Positions 43,841-53,520 of a DNA stretch of 64,000 nucleotides are shown here, one piece after another. The DNA comes from Microbacterium flavescens (GTDB lineage Bacteria > Actinomycetota > Actinomycetes > Actinomycetales > Microbacteriaceae), in the NCBI RefSeq assembly GCF_018588945.1, contig NZ_JAFIWA010000002.1, positions 372,001 to 436,000 on the forward strand, read 5' to 3'. A program made the translations under genes and the position numbers. The notes under the pieces are model-generated. The model was not told the origin of the DNA, made no database searches, and saw only the letters and a program-made list of their open reading frames with translations. Positions within the stretch are counted from its first letter, which is position 1; the number at the start of each line of letters is the position of its first letter.

Positions 43841-45628
43841 ATGCCCGGATTCGCGGACATCATCAGGGTGGAGCACCCCAGCTTCTCACTGGCAATTCAA
43901 GCCAAGTCTCCGGCGGGGGTTGCGGTCGTGCCGGGCGCAGCCGCTGGGATCGCAGTCGATTCCGATGAGGCATCAGTTTGGACCGCGTCTGAATATGGAA
44001 TGCAGGTCGGCTTGTGGGAGCAGACTGAGTATCGTCTCGTAATGGAGCCCACCCGTCGTGGGGATCGTGCACGAGTGCAGGCACGCGCAGCCTCGATCAC
44101 TGCAGACCTTGCCACTGTTGGGTCAACTGGGGCGGTCGCCGGGCTCGTCAACTTTAGGTCGACGATCGGTCGTTGTGAGCTGACTCTCGAGACTGAGAGT
44201 GCGAGCACTCGCCTGTCATTCGAGGTATTTCCTTCGAAGCTCGACTATCAGAACGACTATCAACAACTCTTGGCAGATATAGCTAGACACAGAGACAGGC
44301 TCCTCTTCCGGTACTTCAGTTCGACGCATCGCGATCTCGGGACAGTCGATGCAACGGGCTCGGATATAGACTGGCTCGCCATTCTTCGACATGAGCTGGG
44401 CGCTATTGTCGAGGGCGTCAAGCTCATCGAAAGACAGCCGCTTTCCCTGTTGCGAAGCGAGGTGCTGTTTGCGCCTGTACACAAGATCAAACGAACCAAC
44501 CCGTCAACGCTGACCGCTATTCGTCAGCGGCGCGGCAAAGGAGCATGGACGACAGTTCAGGGCACCGCAATGCATGAGTTGCTCCCCTTCGATGGCCGAA
44601 GCTCGTCTTGGGACACGCCGGAGCACAGATGGATCCACGGCCAGCTACGCATTGTGCAGATCGAGCTCAGTCGCATCCGCGCTGACCTGCGGAACTCAGG
44701 CAACCGCCGGATTGACGAGAGAGTTGTGGTCGACACTACTTCGGCGGAGCTGTCTGCGATGGAAACGACGATTCGTGATCTGCGTCGATCGCGGATCCTC
44801 AGCAGCGCCGCCCCTGACGCCAATGCCATGGAGCGACCATCTACCGCTCTATTGACCAAGGCTGGATACTCGCAGGTCTATCGTTCGCTCCGGCTATTAC
44901 GCCAGGTCCTTGCTCTGGAGGGTGCGACTGTGACCTCGGGAGTGAGCAGTTTGGCCTTGTTGTACGAGCAGTGGTGCTTCCTGGAGGTTCTCGACTTGGT
45001 CAGGCAGCACTTTCCCCAGTCGGACCCCGTCGACGAGTTCTTTTCGGTCTCCGAGGTCTTGCTTTCCTCGCGGCTCGAATCGCTGCACGCGGAGGTTCGG
45101 TTCAGCGACGGCGAGCGAGAAGTGCGGGTGGCGTACAACCTGAGCTTCGCCACCGCTACGGGGGAGCACCGCCCCGACATCGCTGTGCTGCTGGATCGGC
45201 CAGGGTGGCCAACAACCATCATTGCGCTCGACGCGAAGTATCGGCTTCAGCGTCCCAGCAAGCAGTACAAGTGGCCAAGCCCTGGGGCAGATGCCGTCAA
45301 CGCAATGCATCGTTACAGGGACGCCATCGTAACGATGGCAGGCAATGGAGCAGTGCGGCCGGTCGCACAGGCAGTTGCTTTGTTTCCTGCCGAGGACGCC
45401 GACTATCACGAGGCGCCCTTGTATCGGGCCGTGGGAGCGGTCGGAGTGGGCGCGATCCCATTCCTGCCTTCCGGTAAGGCGCTAGCTGCAGGCTGGCTCG
45501 CGCGAGCGCTCTCGGCGCCGGATGAAGCTGTGATGGTTGCCCCCGCGACGCCGAGAGAGTTCACGGGCTCTCGCCATAACGCGCATGAACGACTAACTTT
45601 TTCGAATGGATACGGCGTCCTGGGCTAG
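43841..45628 (+). CDS. DUF2357/McrC-like PD-(D/E)XK nuclease (LlaJI-R2-like)
   Basis: 595 residues, ATG three bases after the McrB-like gene. The N-terminal and middle regions are of the DUF2357 type (long helical segments; HRWIHGQLRIVQIELSRI). The C-terminal nuclease domain has LLYEQWCFLEVLDLV, then D446 in RPDIAVLL and D464-A-K466 in ALDAKYRL, i.e. a complete PD-(D/E)XK site. It should be the cleaving partner of the McrB-like motor. The last 23 bases overlap the Vsr gene. Confidence 0.85.
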   Translation: MPGFADIIRVEHPSFSLAIQAKSPAGVAVVPGAAAGIAVDSDEASVWTASEYGMQVGLWEQTEYRLVMEPTRRGDRARVQARAASITADLATVGSTGAVAGLVNFRSTIGRCELTLETESASTRLSFEVFPSKLDYQNDYQQLLADIARHRDRLLFRYFSSTHRDLGTVDATGSDIDWLAILRHELGAIVEGVKLIERQPLSLLRSEVLFAPVHKIKRTNPSTLTAIRQRRGKGAWTTVQGTAMHELLPFDGRSSSWDTPEHRWIHGQLRIVQIELSRIRADLRNSGNRRIDERVVVDTTSAELSAMETTIRDLRRSRILSSAAPDANAMERPSTALLTKAGYSQVYRSLRLLRQVLALEGATVTSGVSSLALLYEQWCFLEVLDLVRQHFPQSDPVDEFFSVSEVLLSSRLESLHAEVRFSDGEREVRVAYNLSFATATGEHRPDIAVLLDRPGWPTTIIALDAKYRLQRPSKQYKWPSPGADAVNAMHRYRDAIVTMAGNGAVRPVAQAVALFPAEDADYHEAPLYRAVGAVGVGAIPFLPSGKALAAGWLARALSAPDEAVMVAPATPREFTGSRHNAHERLTFSNGYGVLG

Positions 45629-46037
45629 CTCGCCGGCTACGCGCAGGTCTATGCAAGGCAATCGTTCGTCGAACACGGAGCCCGAACTCGCGGTTCGCCG
45701 AGTTCTGCACAGGATGGGCTTTCGCTACCGTATCGACGTCCGGCCCGAGCGAGACCTGTCGATCAAGGCTGACATTGTCTTCACTCAGCAACGTGTGGCG
45801 GTGTTCGTTGACGGCTGCTTCTGGCACGGTTGCCCGGAGCACTATCGCGTGCCCAGCACGAACTCCTCCTACTGGGGCCCAAAGATTGAGAAGAACGCGG
45901 CGCGCGACCGGCACGCCGTTGCTGCCTTGACGTCGAGGGGCTGGCTAGTGCTGCGATATTGGGAGCATGAGCGGCCGATCGAAGTCGCGCGGGCAATAGC
46001 CCAGTGCGTGCTCACCCAGAAGTCGCCATCGCGCTAA
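45606..46037 (+). CDS. vsr: Very short patch repair endonuclease (Vsr)
   Basis: 143 residues (an ATG 15 codons in, giving MQGNRSSNTEPEL, is also possible). Typical Vsr sequence: NRSSNTEPELAVRRVLHRMGFRYRID, then DIVFTQQRVAVFVDGCFWHGCPEH with the catalytic Asp and zinc Cys/His residues, NSSYWGPKIEKNAARD. It nicks 5' of T in T:G mismatches left by deamination of 5-methylcytosine, countering mutation at sites methylated by the neighbouring enzyme. Overlaps the nuclease gene, so it is part of the four-gene restriction operon. Confidence 0.92.
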   Translation: MDTASWASSPATRRSMQGNRSSNTEPELAVRRVLHRMGFRYRIDVRPERDLSIKADIVFTQQRVAVFVDGCFWHGCPEHYRVPSTNSSYWGPKIEKNAARDRHAVAALTSRGWLVLRYWEHERPIEVARAIAQCVLTQKSPSR

Positions 46038-46072
46038 CAAGCGCATCCGTCTTACGCCGTCTCGTCGATCCT

Positions 46073-46297
46073 TCACTCCAATGAGCGAAAGCTGCTCGTA
46101 GATCCTGCACGCAACGCGGCGGTGTGCGACGCAGCTTCGGGGCCGATTCCCTCGTTGCGAAGCTGGCGGACAGCCGCAACGAGCAGCGCCGACGCTTCGT
46201 CCCGCGTGCTGTATCGCTTGACCGCGACCGCGCGCTCGTCATTCCCGCTCGCCGGAGCCGCATCGTCGGCTATGCGGGACGGGATCATCCGCGCCAC
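46073..46297 (-). CDS. Small hypothetical protein after the DUF262 gene
   Basis: 74 residues from a GTG preceded by GGAGGTG at a good distance, 35 bases after the DUF262 gene on the same strand. The sequence starts MARMIPSRIADDAAPASGN; the rest is Ala/Arg/Ser-rich with a helix DEASALLVAAVRQLRNEGI. The first residues recall the start of NERD/UvrD-type proteins, so it may be a truncated remnant. Weakly supported. Confidence 0.35.
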   Translation of the reverse strand: MARMIPSRIADDAAPASGNDERAVAVKRYSTRDEASALLVAAVRQLRNEGIGPEAASHTAALRAGSTSSFRSLE

Positions 46298-46332
46298 GGC
46301 GACACCTCCAGCATGAGAGCCATCCCGGTCGT

Positions 46333-48237
46333 CTAGATCGCCTCGGATCCGAGCAGATCGATCTCGGTCGGATCCTCGTCGATCTGCTCACCGCCGTCGG
46401 ACTCATCCGTGACGATGACCGGCTTTCCGATCGCGCCGGCGATCATTCCCACAAGCGCCTGCTGGCGGGTTGCCATGAAGGCGGTGAAGTTGTCAGTCCG
46501 TAACAGGTCGGGATCGATGAGGTGGGATCGCAGTCGGGTGTCGAACGCGGCAGATGCCAGTTCGGGGTTCTCGCTCTCGATGCGACCCATGTAGTCAGAC
46601 GGGGCTACTCCGCCGATGATGCGATTTGTCCTCGCCGCGAGCGGGGTCTTGTTGATGATCGAGTCATAGATGCCTTTGGCGATGCCCTGCTTCTTGCACC
46701 AGTCCTGCGGGAAGATGTGATGGATGTCGACGTTCTCGTCGAAGAAGATCGTCTGCGAGAACTTCTGGCCGGAGCGGAAGTCTTCTGCCCCTTCATGCAT
46801 CAGGAGCGCGTTGACCCCCTTGTAGGCGGCGGAGAGCCGCATCCTCATCGTCTGCAGCCGGTCCGCGCGAACCGTTGCTTCGTGCACGGTCGAGGGAAGA
46901 TCCCCGCCGCGGACCCACGCGACGACCTCGAGGAAGTCGCGAGCGATGCGCGTCTCCGTGGACGAGCCGTATAGCTCTCCGAACACTCCGTTCCAGTACC
47001 ACCTGCGGATCTTCTCCATCGCCGCAGGCGAGTCGGCCTCGCCGCCGAGCTCGGCAAGAATCGCGGCCAGCGGAACGACCTGGCTCTGGTATGGCAGATC
47101 CTTCACGCGGTAGATCCCCAGCCGCACGAGGAACTTCGCCGCTTCGAGGAAGCCGGCTTCGACTTTCGACTGGTACCGCAGGTACGCGTCGAGCGGAAGG
47201 TCGAGGAGCGACTGGCGAGTCGCCGACACCTTCGGCAGCTCCTTTCCGCTCTTCCCCTCCGCCTGCGCGCGAGACCGCACGTCGCGGGTATAGAAGAGCG
47301 AGATCGCCTGCAGGAAGTCCGTGTTGCCTACGCCGGCGAGTACGCCTTCGGAGGCCGAGGGCAGCCTGAGTGCCGAGCGGAAGCGCTCATGCCTGCCCTC
47401 GATGCCGTCCCCTCCGTACCAGTCCTTGCGCAGCTCGTACCCGTCGGCGGCGTACATCGCGGTGATGAGTTCGAACGCGTCGAGGGGCTTGCCGCCCGTG
47501 TTGACCTTCTCGAAGACCACACAGACGGCTTCCTTGCTCGTTGCAGCAGCGAGCTCGATGACGGGAACCAGGTACTCGGTGAAGTTCTTGACGATGCGCT
47601 CGTAGAACTCGCTGATGCGTCGGAATCGCTCCTGAAAGTCGTCGAGCTTCATGGCCCAGCTGACGAACGACTGGTTCCAGTCCGACCACCCGACCACGGC
47701 GCTGATCGGGAACATCCCATGCTCGAACTCGAGTTCCTGCGTGGAAAGGTCCCTTTCGATGACGCGCCCGAAGTCGGAGGTGAACCGGCGGTCTTCGGGA
47801 ACGCTGACAACGGCCTCATCTCGATCGACCGTCTCATCCAGGCACTTCTCGATGTCGAGATAGAACCATCGCTTCACCCGCTGACGACGCGGCGTGATCG
47901 TATGGACGACTTCGTCGCGCATCAGGACCTGATACATCGACGTGAGCCGCTGCTGTCCGTCGAGCAGAAGCGACTCGGCCTTGTGCTGACCGGCGTCGAC
48001 GGGAGCACCCTCAAGCACGCGCGGCTTGAACTCGACTGCGCCACCGGTCTTGAGTGTCATCACCGCGCCGACGGGGAAGCCGCGCGACACCGAGGCGATG
48101 AGGCTCCGAATGCGCTCCTCGTCCCACACCCAGCTTCGCTGAAAGTCAGGCAGCTGGAGGCGGCCATCGTGACCAGACTTGAGAAGGGTGAGGAGACTGA
48201 TTGAGCTCGCGGTGAAACTCGTCGTGGATTCGCTCAA
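46333..48237 (-). CDS. DUF262/HNH protein (GmrSD-like type IV restriction)
   Basis: 634 residues, TTG start. The N-terminal DUF262 (GmrS-like) domain has LQLPDFQRSWVWDEERIRSLIASVSRGFPVGAVMTL and the nucleotide-binding motif LLLDGQQRLTSMYQ; the C-terminal part carries an HNH-type DUF1524-like motif DIHHIFPQDWCKK with NKTPLAARTNR (GmrD-like). Fused GmrSD enzymes cleave modified phage DNA in an NTP-dependent way. It is the last large gene of the leftward type I restriction operon, 81 bases after hsdR, so it may extend that system to phages with modified bases. Confidence 0.85.
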   Translation of the reverse strand: MSESTTSFTASSISLLTLLKSGHDGRLQLPDFQRSWVWDEERIRSLIASVSRGFPVGAVMTLKTGGAVEFKPRVLEGAPVDAGQHKAESLLLDGQQRLTSMYQVLMRDEVVHTITPRRQRVKRWFYLDIEKCLDETVDRDEAVVSVPEDRRFTSDFGRVIERDLSTQELEFEHGMFPISAVVGWSDWNQSFVSWAMKLDDFQERFRRISEFYERIVKNFTEYLVPVIELAAATSKEAVCVVFEKVNTGGKPLDAFELITAMYAADGYELRKDWYGGDGIEGRHERFRSALRLPSASEGVLAGVGNTDFLQAISLFYTRDVRSRAQAEGKSGKELPKVSATRQSLLDLPLDAYLRYQSKVEAGFLEAAKFLVRLGIYRVKDLPYQSQVVPLAAILAELGGEADSPAAMEKIRRWYWNGVFGELYGSSTETRIARDFLEVVAWVRGGDLPSTVHEATVRADRLQTMRMRLSAAYKGVNALLMHEGAEDFRSGQKFSQTIFFDENVDIHHIFPQDWCKKQGIAKGIYDSIINKTPLAARTNRIIGGVAPSDYMGRIESENPELASAAFDTRLRSHLIDPDLLRTDNFTAFMATRQQALVGMIAGAIGKPVIVTDESDGGEQIDEDPTEIDLLGSEAI

Positions 48238-48318
48238 CTGCGTTGCCTTTCTGCGACGGTCGCCGACCTTCAGTGGTCGGTTAGTGCTGACACAAGGGAT
48301 GGTTGTCTGGGATGCCGA

Positions 48319-51300
48319 TCAGCGCCGCTCGCTCGCGTATCTCGGCGCCATCGATTCCATCTGGTCCATGACGAGCTTGATGGCCTCGGGCTGCTTGTCG
48401 GGCGGGTACTTGTACCTCACCAGAAGCCGCTTGATCGACGATCGGAGTTTGGCGCGAACGTCGTCCCGCACGGTCCAGTCGGTGCGCACGTCGCGCCGCA
48501 TCACGGCGACGAGCTCGCGGGCGATCTGCGCGAGAACGTCCTCGCCCTGCACGTCGATCGCCGACTCGTTGGTCGCGACCGCGTCGTAGAACGCGAGTTC
48601 ATCGCTCGACAGCGGCGGGGTGAAGTTCGACCCGCGGGATGCCTCGGCTGCGACATCCTTCGCCATCGCGACCAGCTCGGCGATGACCTCGGCGGCCGTC
48701 AGCTGCTGGTTGGTGTACCTCTTCATGATCTCGGCGATGCGCTCCGAGAACGCCTGCTGCCGCACGAGGTTGCCTCGAGTAGCGGCGATCCCGGCGTCGA
48801 CGAGCGACTTGCGCAGAGCCTCGATGGCGAGCTGTGGGTTGCGTGCCTTCTGCGCCTGTGCGAGGTACTCGGGGCCGAGGTTGTCGAGGGTGAGGCGCGG
48901 CAACCCTGCCGCGTCGTAGATATCGAGCACCTCGTCGGTGGCCATGGCCTTCGCGACCAGTCCGCTGAGCAGACGCTGAATCTCCTCAGGCACCGGCTCG
49001 TCGCGCGCCTGGCGCTCGTTGGCGTCGTACTTCGCCATCCAGACGCGCACTTCTTCGTAGAACGCGATCTCGGAGTGCAGCTCCGCGAGTGCGTCGCGAC
49101 CGGATGCCAGAGCCCACGCCCGCGCGAGAGCGCCGCTCGCTGCGCGGTAGCGCGCCTTGAGCGTCTGGCCTTCCAGCGCCGGGTCGTTGAGCGGGTTGTG
49201 CGCATCCCGGAGGAAGCTCGTGGCCTTGGTCGCTGCTGTCATCAGCGCCCGCGGGCCGCCGTGCTTCAGCGGGGCACGCCAGTCGCAGTCCTTGAGCATC
49301 TCGCGGATGTCGGAGACGAGCTCGAGCGCGATTCCCACGGCCTCGTCGACATTTCGTCCCACCGGCCGGGTCTGCTGGTCGTCGACCGTGTACTCCGACA
49401 GGGCCTGCGCGAGGTTCTCTGCCAGGGGCGCGTACGCGACGAGCAGACCATCTCGCTTGCCGCGGAACGTACGGTTCACTCGGGCGAGCGTCTGCATGAG
49501 CAGCGCTCCTTTGAGCGGCCGGTCGAGGTACAGGGTGTGAAGCGGCGGCGCATCGAACCCGGTGAGCATCATGTCCTTGACGATCACCAGCTCGAGATCG
49601 TCGTCGGGGTCTTTGAGACGCTCCTTGATGGTCGCGTTCTCCGAGTCGCGCCGAACGTGCGTGCTCACCGGCGGCTGGTCGGCGACCGTGCCGGAGTACA
49701 CGACCTTGATGCGACCGGCATCCAGCGCATCGGAGTGCCAGTCGGGTCGCAGTGCGACGATCGCGTCGTACAGTCGCGCGCAGATCTCGCGCGTGCCGCC
49801 GACGATGAGCGCCTTTCCGTGGGACTCGATGAACGGCACCATGCGGGCCCGCCGTTCCTCCCAGTGCGCGACGATGTCTTCGGCGAGCGTACGGATCCGT
49901 TCGGGCGCGCCGTACACCGCGTTCACGACGGCGACGGATGCCTCGAGCCGGGAGCGCTCCGTATCGTCGAGGCCGACCGTCGCCTCGTCGGCGGCGCGGT
50001 CGATGTCCTCCTCGGACGCATCGTCAGCGAACGCGACTTTGATGAGCCTAGGCTCGAAGTAGACCTGCACAGTCGCACCATCGGCGACCGCGCGTGTGAG
50101 GTCGTAGACGTCGATGTCGTCGCCAAACACCGCACGCGTGTCGCGCTCGGCGAACGAGATCGGCGTGCCCGTGAACGCGATCCGCGTCGCGTTCGGCAGC
50201 GCGTCCCGCAGGTGCCGGGCGTATCCGTCGAGGTCGTCGTAGTGACTTCGGTGCGCCTCATCGACGACGACGATCACGTTGCGGCGATCGGTGAGGAGGG
50301 GATGCTGCGTCCCCGCCTCCTTCTCATCCTTGCTGAGTCCGAACTTCTGCAGCGTCGTGAAGTATATGCCGCCGGTGACCCGGCTGGTCAGCTCGGCGCG
50401 CAGCTGTGCGCGCTCGGTGATCTGCACCGGCTTCTCGGCGAGCAGCAGACTGCGCGTGAACGTGTGGAAGAGCTGCCCGTCGAGTTCGTTACGGTCGGTG
50501 ACGACGATCACGGTGGGGTTCTTGAGACTCGGATGCCGCGTCACGAGGTTCGTGTACAGCTCCATCTCCATCGACTTGCCCGACCCCTGGGTGTGCCACA
50601 CCACGCCGGCCTTGCCGTTGGACTGCACCGCCTGCACCGTGCTGCCGACGGCCTTTGCCACGGCGAAGTACTGGTGCGGCTTCGCGATGCGCTTGACCAG
50701 ACCGTCGGCCCCCTCGTCGAACGCGGTGAAGTTGCGCAGCAGTTGCAGGAACCGCTCCTGGTTGAACAGGCCCACGAGTGCGTCATCGAGCGGCTGAACG
50801 TCGACGCCGTTCTCGATGCGCGGCTGCTCGAGCCTCGCCCCGTCGTCATCGACGTTCCATGGGGCGAAGTGGTTGAGAGGAGTGAAGGGCGTTCCGTACT
50901 TGGCATCGAGCCCGTCGCTCGCGAGAACCAGCACGCAGAAGCGGAACGCCATCGGGAACTCGCGCAGATAGGTGTTCAGCTGATCTCGCGCCGACGACAC
51001 TCCCGCACCCGCAGCACCGGCGCGCTTGAGTTCGACGATGCTCAACGGCATCCCGTTGACATAGAGCACGATGTCGAACCGACGGTGCAGGTCGCCCTGC
51101 CGGATCGTGACCTGGTTGACGGCGAGCCAGTCGTTCTTCGACCAGTCGGTGCTCACGAGCCGCACCCGGACGTTCTGCTCCGCCCCGTCTGCGTCGAGAT
51201 AGCTCAGCGGATACCCGTCGACGAGGTACTCGTGGATGCGGTGGTTCTCGGTGAGCGCGTCCTGCGACTTCGGGGCCGCGACCTCCGACGCCGCCTGCTG

Positions 51301-51498
51301 CAGGTAGTGCAGCGGCACACCCGGATTGAGGGTCTGCATCGCCGCGACGAGGCGCGGGCGGATGAGCAGCTCATCCCACGTCTCGCGTTCCCCGCTCCCG
51401 GGTGCGATCTCGTCGCCCCGCAGGGGACGCCAGCCGAGCGGCTCGGCGAGCGTGTCGAGCGCCGCCAGCTCCCAGGTCGACTCGAGGATGCGGGTCAC
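48319..51498 (-). CDS. hsdR: Type I restriction enzyme, R subunit
   Basis: 1059 residues, GTG start overlapping the preceding gene (GTGA). Order: N-terminal PD-(D/E)XK nuclease (FDIVLYVNGMPLSIVELKR), then a superfamily 2 motor with Walker A HTQGSGKS, VVTDRNELDGQL, DEAH box VVVDEAHRSHYDDL, FTGTPI and the late motif QTLARVNRTFRGKRDG, and the helical C-terminal region that docks on the methyltransferase. It translocates and cuts DNA lacking host methylation. Complete; nothing interrupted. Confidence 0.95.
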   Translation of the reverse strand: MTRILESTWELAALDTLAEPLGWRPLRGDEIAPGSGERETWDELLIRPRLVAAMQTLNPGVPLHYLQQAASEVAAPKSQDALTENHRIHEYLVDGYPLSYLDADGAEQNVRVRLVSTDWSKNDWLAVNQVTIRQGDLHRRFDIVLYVNGMPLSIVELKRAGAAGAGVSSARDQLNTYLREFPMAFRFCVLVLASDGLDAKYGTPFTPLNHFAPWNVDDDGARLEQPRIENGVDVQPLDDALVGLFNQERFLQLLRNFTAFDEGADGLVKRIAKPHQYFAVAKAVGSTVQAVQSNGKAGVVWHTQGSGKSMEMELYTNLVTRHPSLKNPTVIVVTDRNELDGQLFHTFTRSLLLAEKPVQITERAQLRAELTSRVTGGIYFTTLQKFGLSKDEKEAGTQHPLLTDRRNVIVVVDEAHRSHYDDLDGYARHLRDALPNATRIAFTGTPISFAERDTRAVFGDDIDVYDLTRAVADGATVQVYFEPRLIKVAFADDASEEDIDRAADEATVGLDDTERSRLEASVAVVNAVYGAPERIRTLAEDIVAHWEERRARMVPFIESHGKALIVGGTREICARLYDAIVALRPDWHSDALDAGRIKVVYSGTVADQPPVSTHVRRDSENATIKERLKDPDDDLELVIVKDMMLTGFDAPPLHTLYLDRPLKGALLMQTLARVNRTFRGKRDGLLVAYAPLAENLAQALSEYTVDDQQTRPVGRNVDEAVGIALELVSDIREMLKDCDWRAPLKHGGPRALMTAATKATSFLRDAHNPLNDPALEGQTLKARYRAASGALARAWALASGRDALAELHSEIAFYEEVRVWMAKYDANERQARDEPVPEEIQRLLSGLVAKAMATDEVLDIYDAAGLPRLTLDNLGPEYLAQAQKARNPQLAIEALRKSLVDAGIAATRGNLVRQQAFSERIAEIMKRYTNQQLTAAEVIAELVAMAKDVAAEASRGSNFTPPLSSDELAFYDAVATNESAIDVQGEDVLAQIARELVAVMRRDVRTDWTVRDDVRAKLRSSIKRLLVRYKYPPDKQPEAIKLVMDQMESMAPRYASERR

Positions 51499-52835
51499 CT
51501 CGTGGCTCCGTCATCTCGGCTGTCTGAGCTGCCGGAAGCGTCGGAATCGGCCGTGCGCTGAAGTCGCTCGGCGATCCTGCCGGCGAGGCGCCCGGTCGAC
51601 ATGCGTGCGGTCTCGAAAGTCTCCGTGCCGAAGCGACCCGCGGCGTGAAGCCCGTCCTTGCTTGCGCCGACGACGTCGTCGCGCACGTCCACGGCCGCGG
51701 CGGACCAGCGCCGGGCCTCGAGCGCCGCGCGCTCGTCAGCAACACCGAGCGTTGCGTGGAGATCACCGACACCGGATGCGACCTGGTTGCTCGCTTGCAC
51801 CACGACCTTCGCCGACAGCGGGTTCAGCAGCACCTTTGCGTTCGCGCGGCCTGCGGCGGCGTCCATTCGTGCGACGAGCTGCGTGGTCGTCGTGGCGATG
51901 AGTTCACGCCGGCGCCCCCGCGCCGTCTGCAGCGCGATGCGGTGCTTGTCGAGTTCGTCGGGTGAGGCGTCGAGGACGCGGTCGAGTTCGAGCACACCCA
52001 TTCCCTCCTGCAACTGGAAACAGCGGGCGAGCACCGCGAGCCACTCCACGACGGTGTCCTGCGCCTGCTTCGACAGGTCGGCGAGGTCAGCGATCTTCGT
52101 CTCACGCTCGAGCTTCTCGGCGAGCCCGTCGAGCTGCCGTAGCGCGTATGCCTGAGTGCGGGCGATCGTGGCAGCAGACCCCTGCACCTTCGACCACGTC
52201 ACCTCGGACACGCGGCCGACCTCGTCACGAACGACCATGGTTTCATCGAGCATCAGCTCGACACCGATCATGTCGGCGAGCACCGCGTCCTTCTGGGCGC
52301 GAAGGATGTCGTCGACCTTGGCGTCGATTTTCGCGAGGTACTCGGTGATCTCCTCCATCTGCTTCTGCATCGCGTACTGCGCCATGATGCCGCCGACGCC
52401 TGCAAGGATTGCGGGGTTGGTGAGCATGGAACCGACGTTGCCGGGCTTGATGAACTGCAGGTTCTTCGTGAATTGACCGTTCGCCCCGCGCGTCGTGGCC
52501 TGAACGACGTCGTGTCCACGCTTTACAAACCTCGCATCTTTCGCGCCGCGCGATGCGATCTGCGCGGCGCGCGCCGACTCCTCGGTCAGTTTCATCCACC
52601 GCCCGGCGTTGGCCGAGACCTCCGACGCCGTCTGCAGGGCAGACCCGCTCTTGGCCACAGCCGAGTTCAGCGGCCGCAAATCGAGCTCGCGCGACGGCAC
52701 GCCCGTCGAGGCGACGAACAGCTCGACCGCGGCAGGCTCGCCGAAGACGAGCAGGCCGTCTCCGTCGCTGATCAATTGGATCTCGTTGCCCAAACCGTCC
52801 TCAACGGGCTCGGAGAGCTGGAATTCATCGGTCAT
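51495..52835 (-). CDS. Coiled-coil protein of the type I restriction operon, unknown
   Basis: 446 residues, ATG start. An acidic N-terminus; a hydrophobic stretch GNVGSMLTNPAILAGVGGIMAQYAMQ (about residues 130-157) that could be a membrane-active or buried helix pair; then long amphipathic helices (MEEITEYLAKIDAKVDDILRAQ, LDGLAEKLERETKIADLADLSKQAQDTV) likely to be coiled coil; and a Ser/Asp-rich tail. No catalytic motif. It overlaps hsdR by four bases and follows a membrane-anchored protein by five bases, so it is a regular part of the operon. It may be an accessory effector or inhibitor, as PrrC/RloC-type genes are in other hsd loci, but shares no motif with these. Confidence 0.65.
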   Translation of the reverse strand: MTDEFQLSEPVEDGLGNEIQLISDGDGLLVFGEPAAVELFVASTGVPSRELDLRPLNSAVAKSGSALQTASEVSANAGRWMKLTEESARAAQIASRGAKDARFVKRGHDVVQATTRGANGQFTKNLQFIKPGNVGSMLTNPAILAGVGGIMAQYAMQKQMEEITEYLAKIDAKVDDILRAQKDAVLADMIGVELMLDETMVVRDEVGRVSEVTWSKVQGSAATIARTQAYALRQLDGLAEKLERETKIADLADLSKQAQDTVVEWLAVLARCFQLQEGMGVLELDRVLDASPDELDKHRIALQTARGRRRELIATTTTQLVARMDAAAGRANAKVLLNPLSAKVVVQASNQVASGVGDLHATLGVADERAALEARRWSAAAVDVRDDVVGASKDGLHAAGRFGTETFETARMSTGRLAGRIAERLQRTADSDASGSSDSRDDGATR

Positions 52836-52840
52836 TCGGG

Positions 52841-53449
52841 TTACTCCTCAAACACAAACGTCAGTTCCGCATCGGGATCTATCGCTGTGATGATGCTGGT
52901 GTAGTAGAGCGTGGCCTGATCCTCGAGATCGTCTTTATAGGTCGCGATGTACTCTTCCTGGTTCTCAGGGCTCAGGATGCCGTTGATCATCTCGGTCTGA
53001 CTGATCTCGCGAGAGAGCCACGCCAGCGTCCCGTTTTGCTCGATCGGCTCCTGGAAGAGGGGCTGGTCGTACCCGATGAATGTGAACTCCGGAATGGTGA
53101 TGACGAACGGCACTCGCGTCGTGTCGATCGTCACCGCCTGGCCGTCGATGCCCAGCTTCGCCGTGAACTTGTACTCAAGCAGCGTTAATCGATCGCCAGC
53201 TGGGACATCGATGCCGAAGAACTTGCCATCGCTGCCCTCTCGCTTTATGCCCTGGATCCCCAGGCTGACGAGCGCAACTTCCTCAATCCGTTTGACGGAC
53301 TGAACGATCTGCGTATCGGTGCTCTCGGAATTGGTACTGAAGAGCGCGGGAATCTTCGCGACCCCAGAAAGTGCGAGCACCACAACCAGGGCTGTCGCGC
53401 CAACCATCCCCACCGCCATCCAGCCCATGGCTGCGAACCACTTCTTCAA
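52841..53449 (-). CDS. Membrane-anchored protein of the type I restriction operon, unknown
   Basis: 202 residues, TTG start with GGGGAG ahead. One N-terminal membrane span (about residues 6-30, AAMGWMAVGMVGATALVVVLALSG). The remaining 170 residues are predicted outside the membrane with a beta-rich pattern (RLTLLEYKFTAKLGIDGQAVTIDTTRVPFVITIPEFTFIGYD) and an acidic end. DUF4230 was considered but its core motifs are not evident. It lies between hsdS and the coiled-coil gene. A membrane protein in an hsd operon is unusual and suggests the two unknown genes act together. Confidence 0.6.
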   Translation of the reverse strand: MKKWFAAMGWMAVGMVGATALVVVLALSGVAKIPALFSTNSESTDTQIVQSVKRIEEVALVSLGIQGIKREGSDGKFFGIDVPAGDRLTLLEYKFTAKLGIDGQAVTIDTTRVPFVITIPEFTFIGYDQPLFQEPIEQNGTLAWLSREISQTEMINGILSPENQEEYIATYKDDLEDQATLYYTSIITAIDPDAELTFVFEE

Positions 53450-53520
53450 CGTCGCAATCTCCCCAGCTCAATGCGTCAGTGCAGTCTTGTGAATCTATCC
53501 GGTGCCGGTGTCGATCACCG

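Noticed and set aside
49075..51561. An 828-codon plus-strand frame opposite hsdR
   Set aside because: GC-driven shadow of the restriction subunit; no domain and repetitive RR/VE composition.
52841..53449. DUF4230 assignment for the membrane-anchored protein
   Set aside because: Size and topology fit, but the typical core motifs are not visible.
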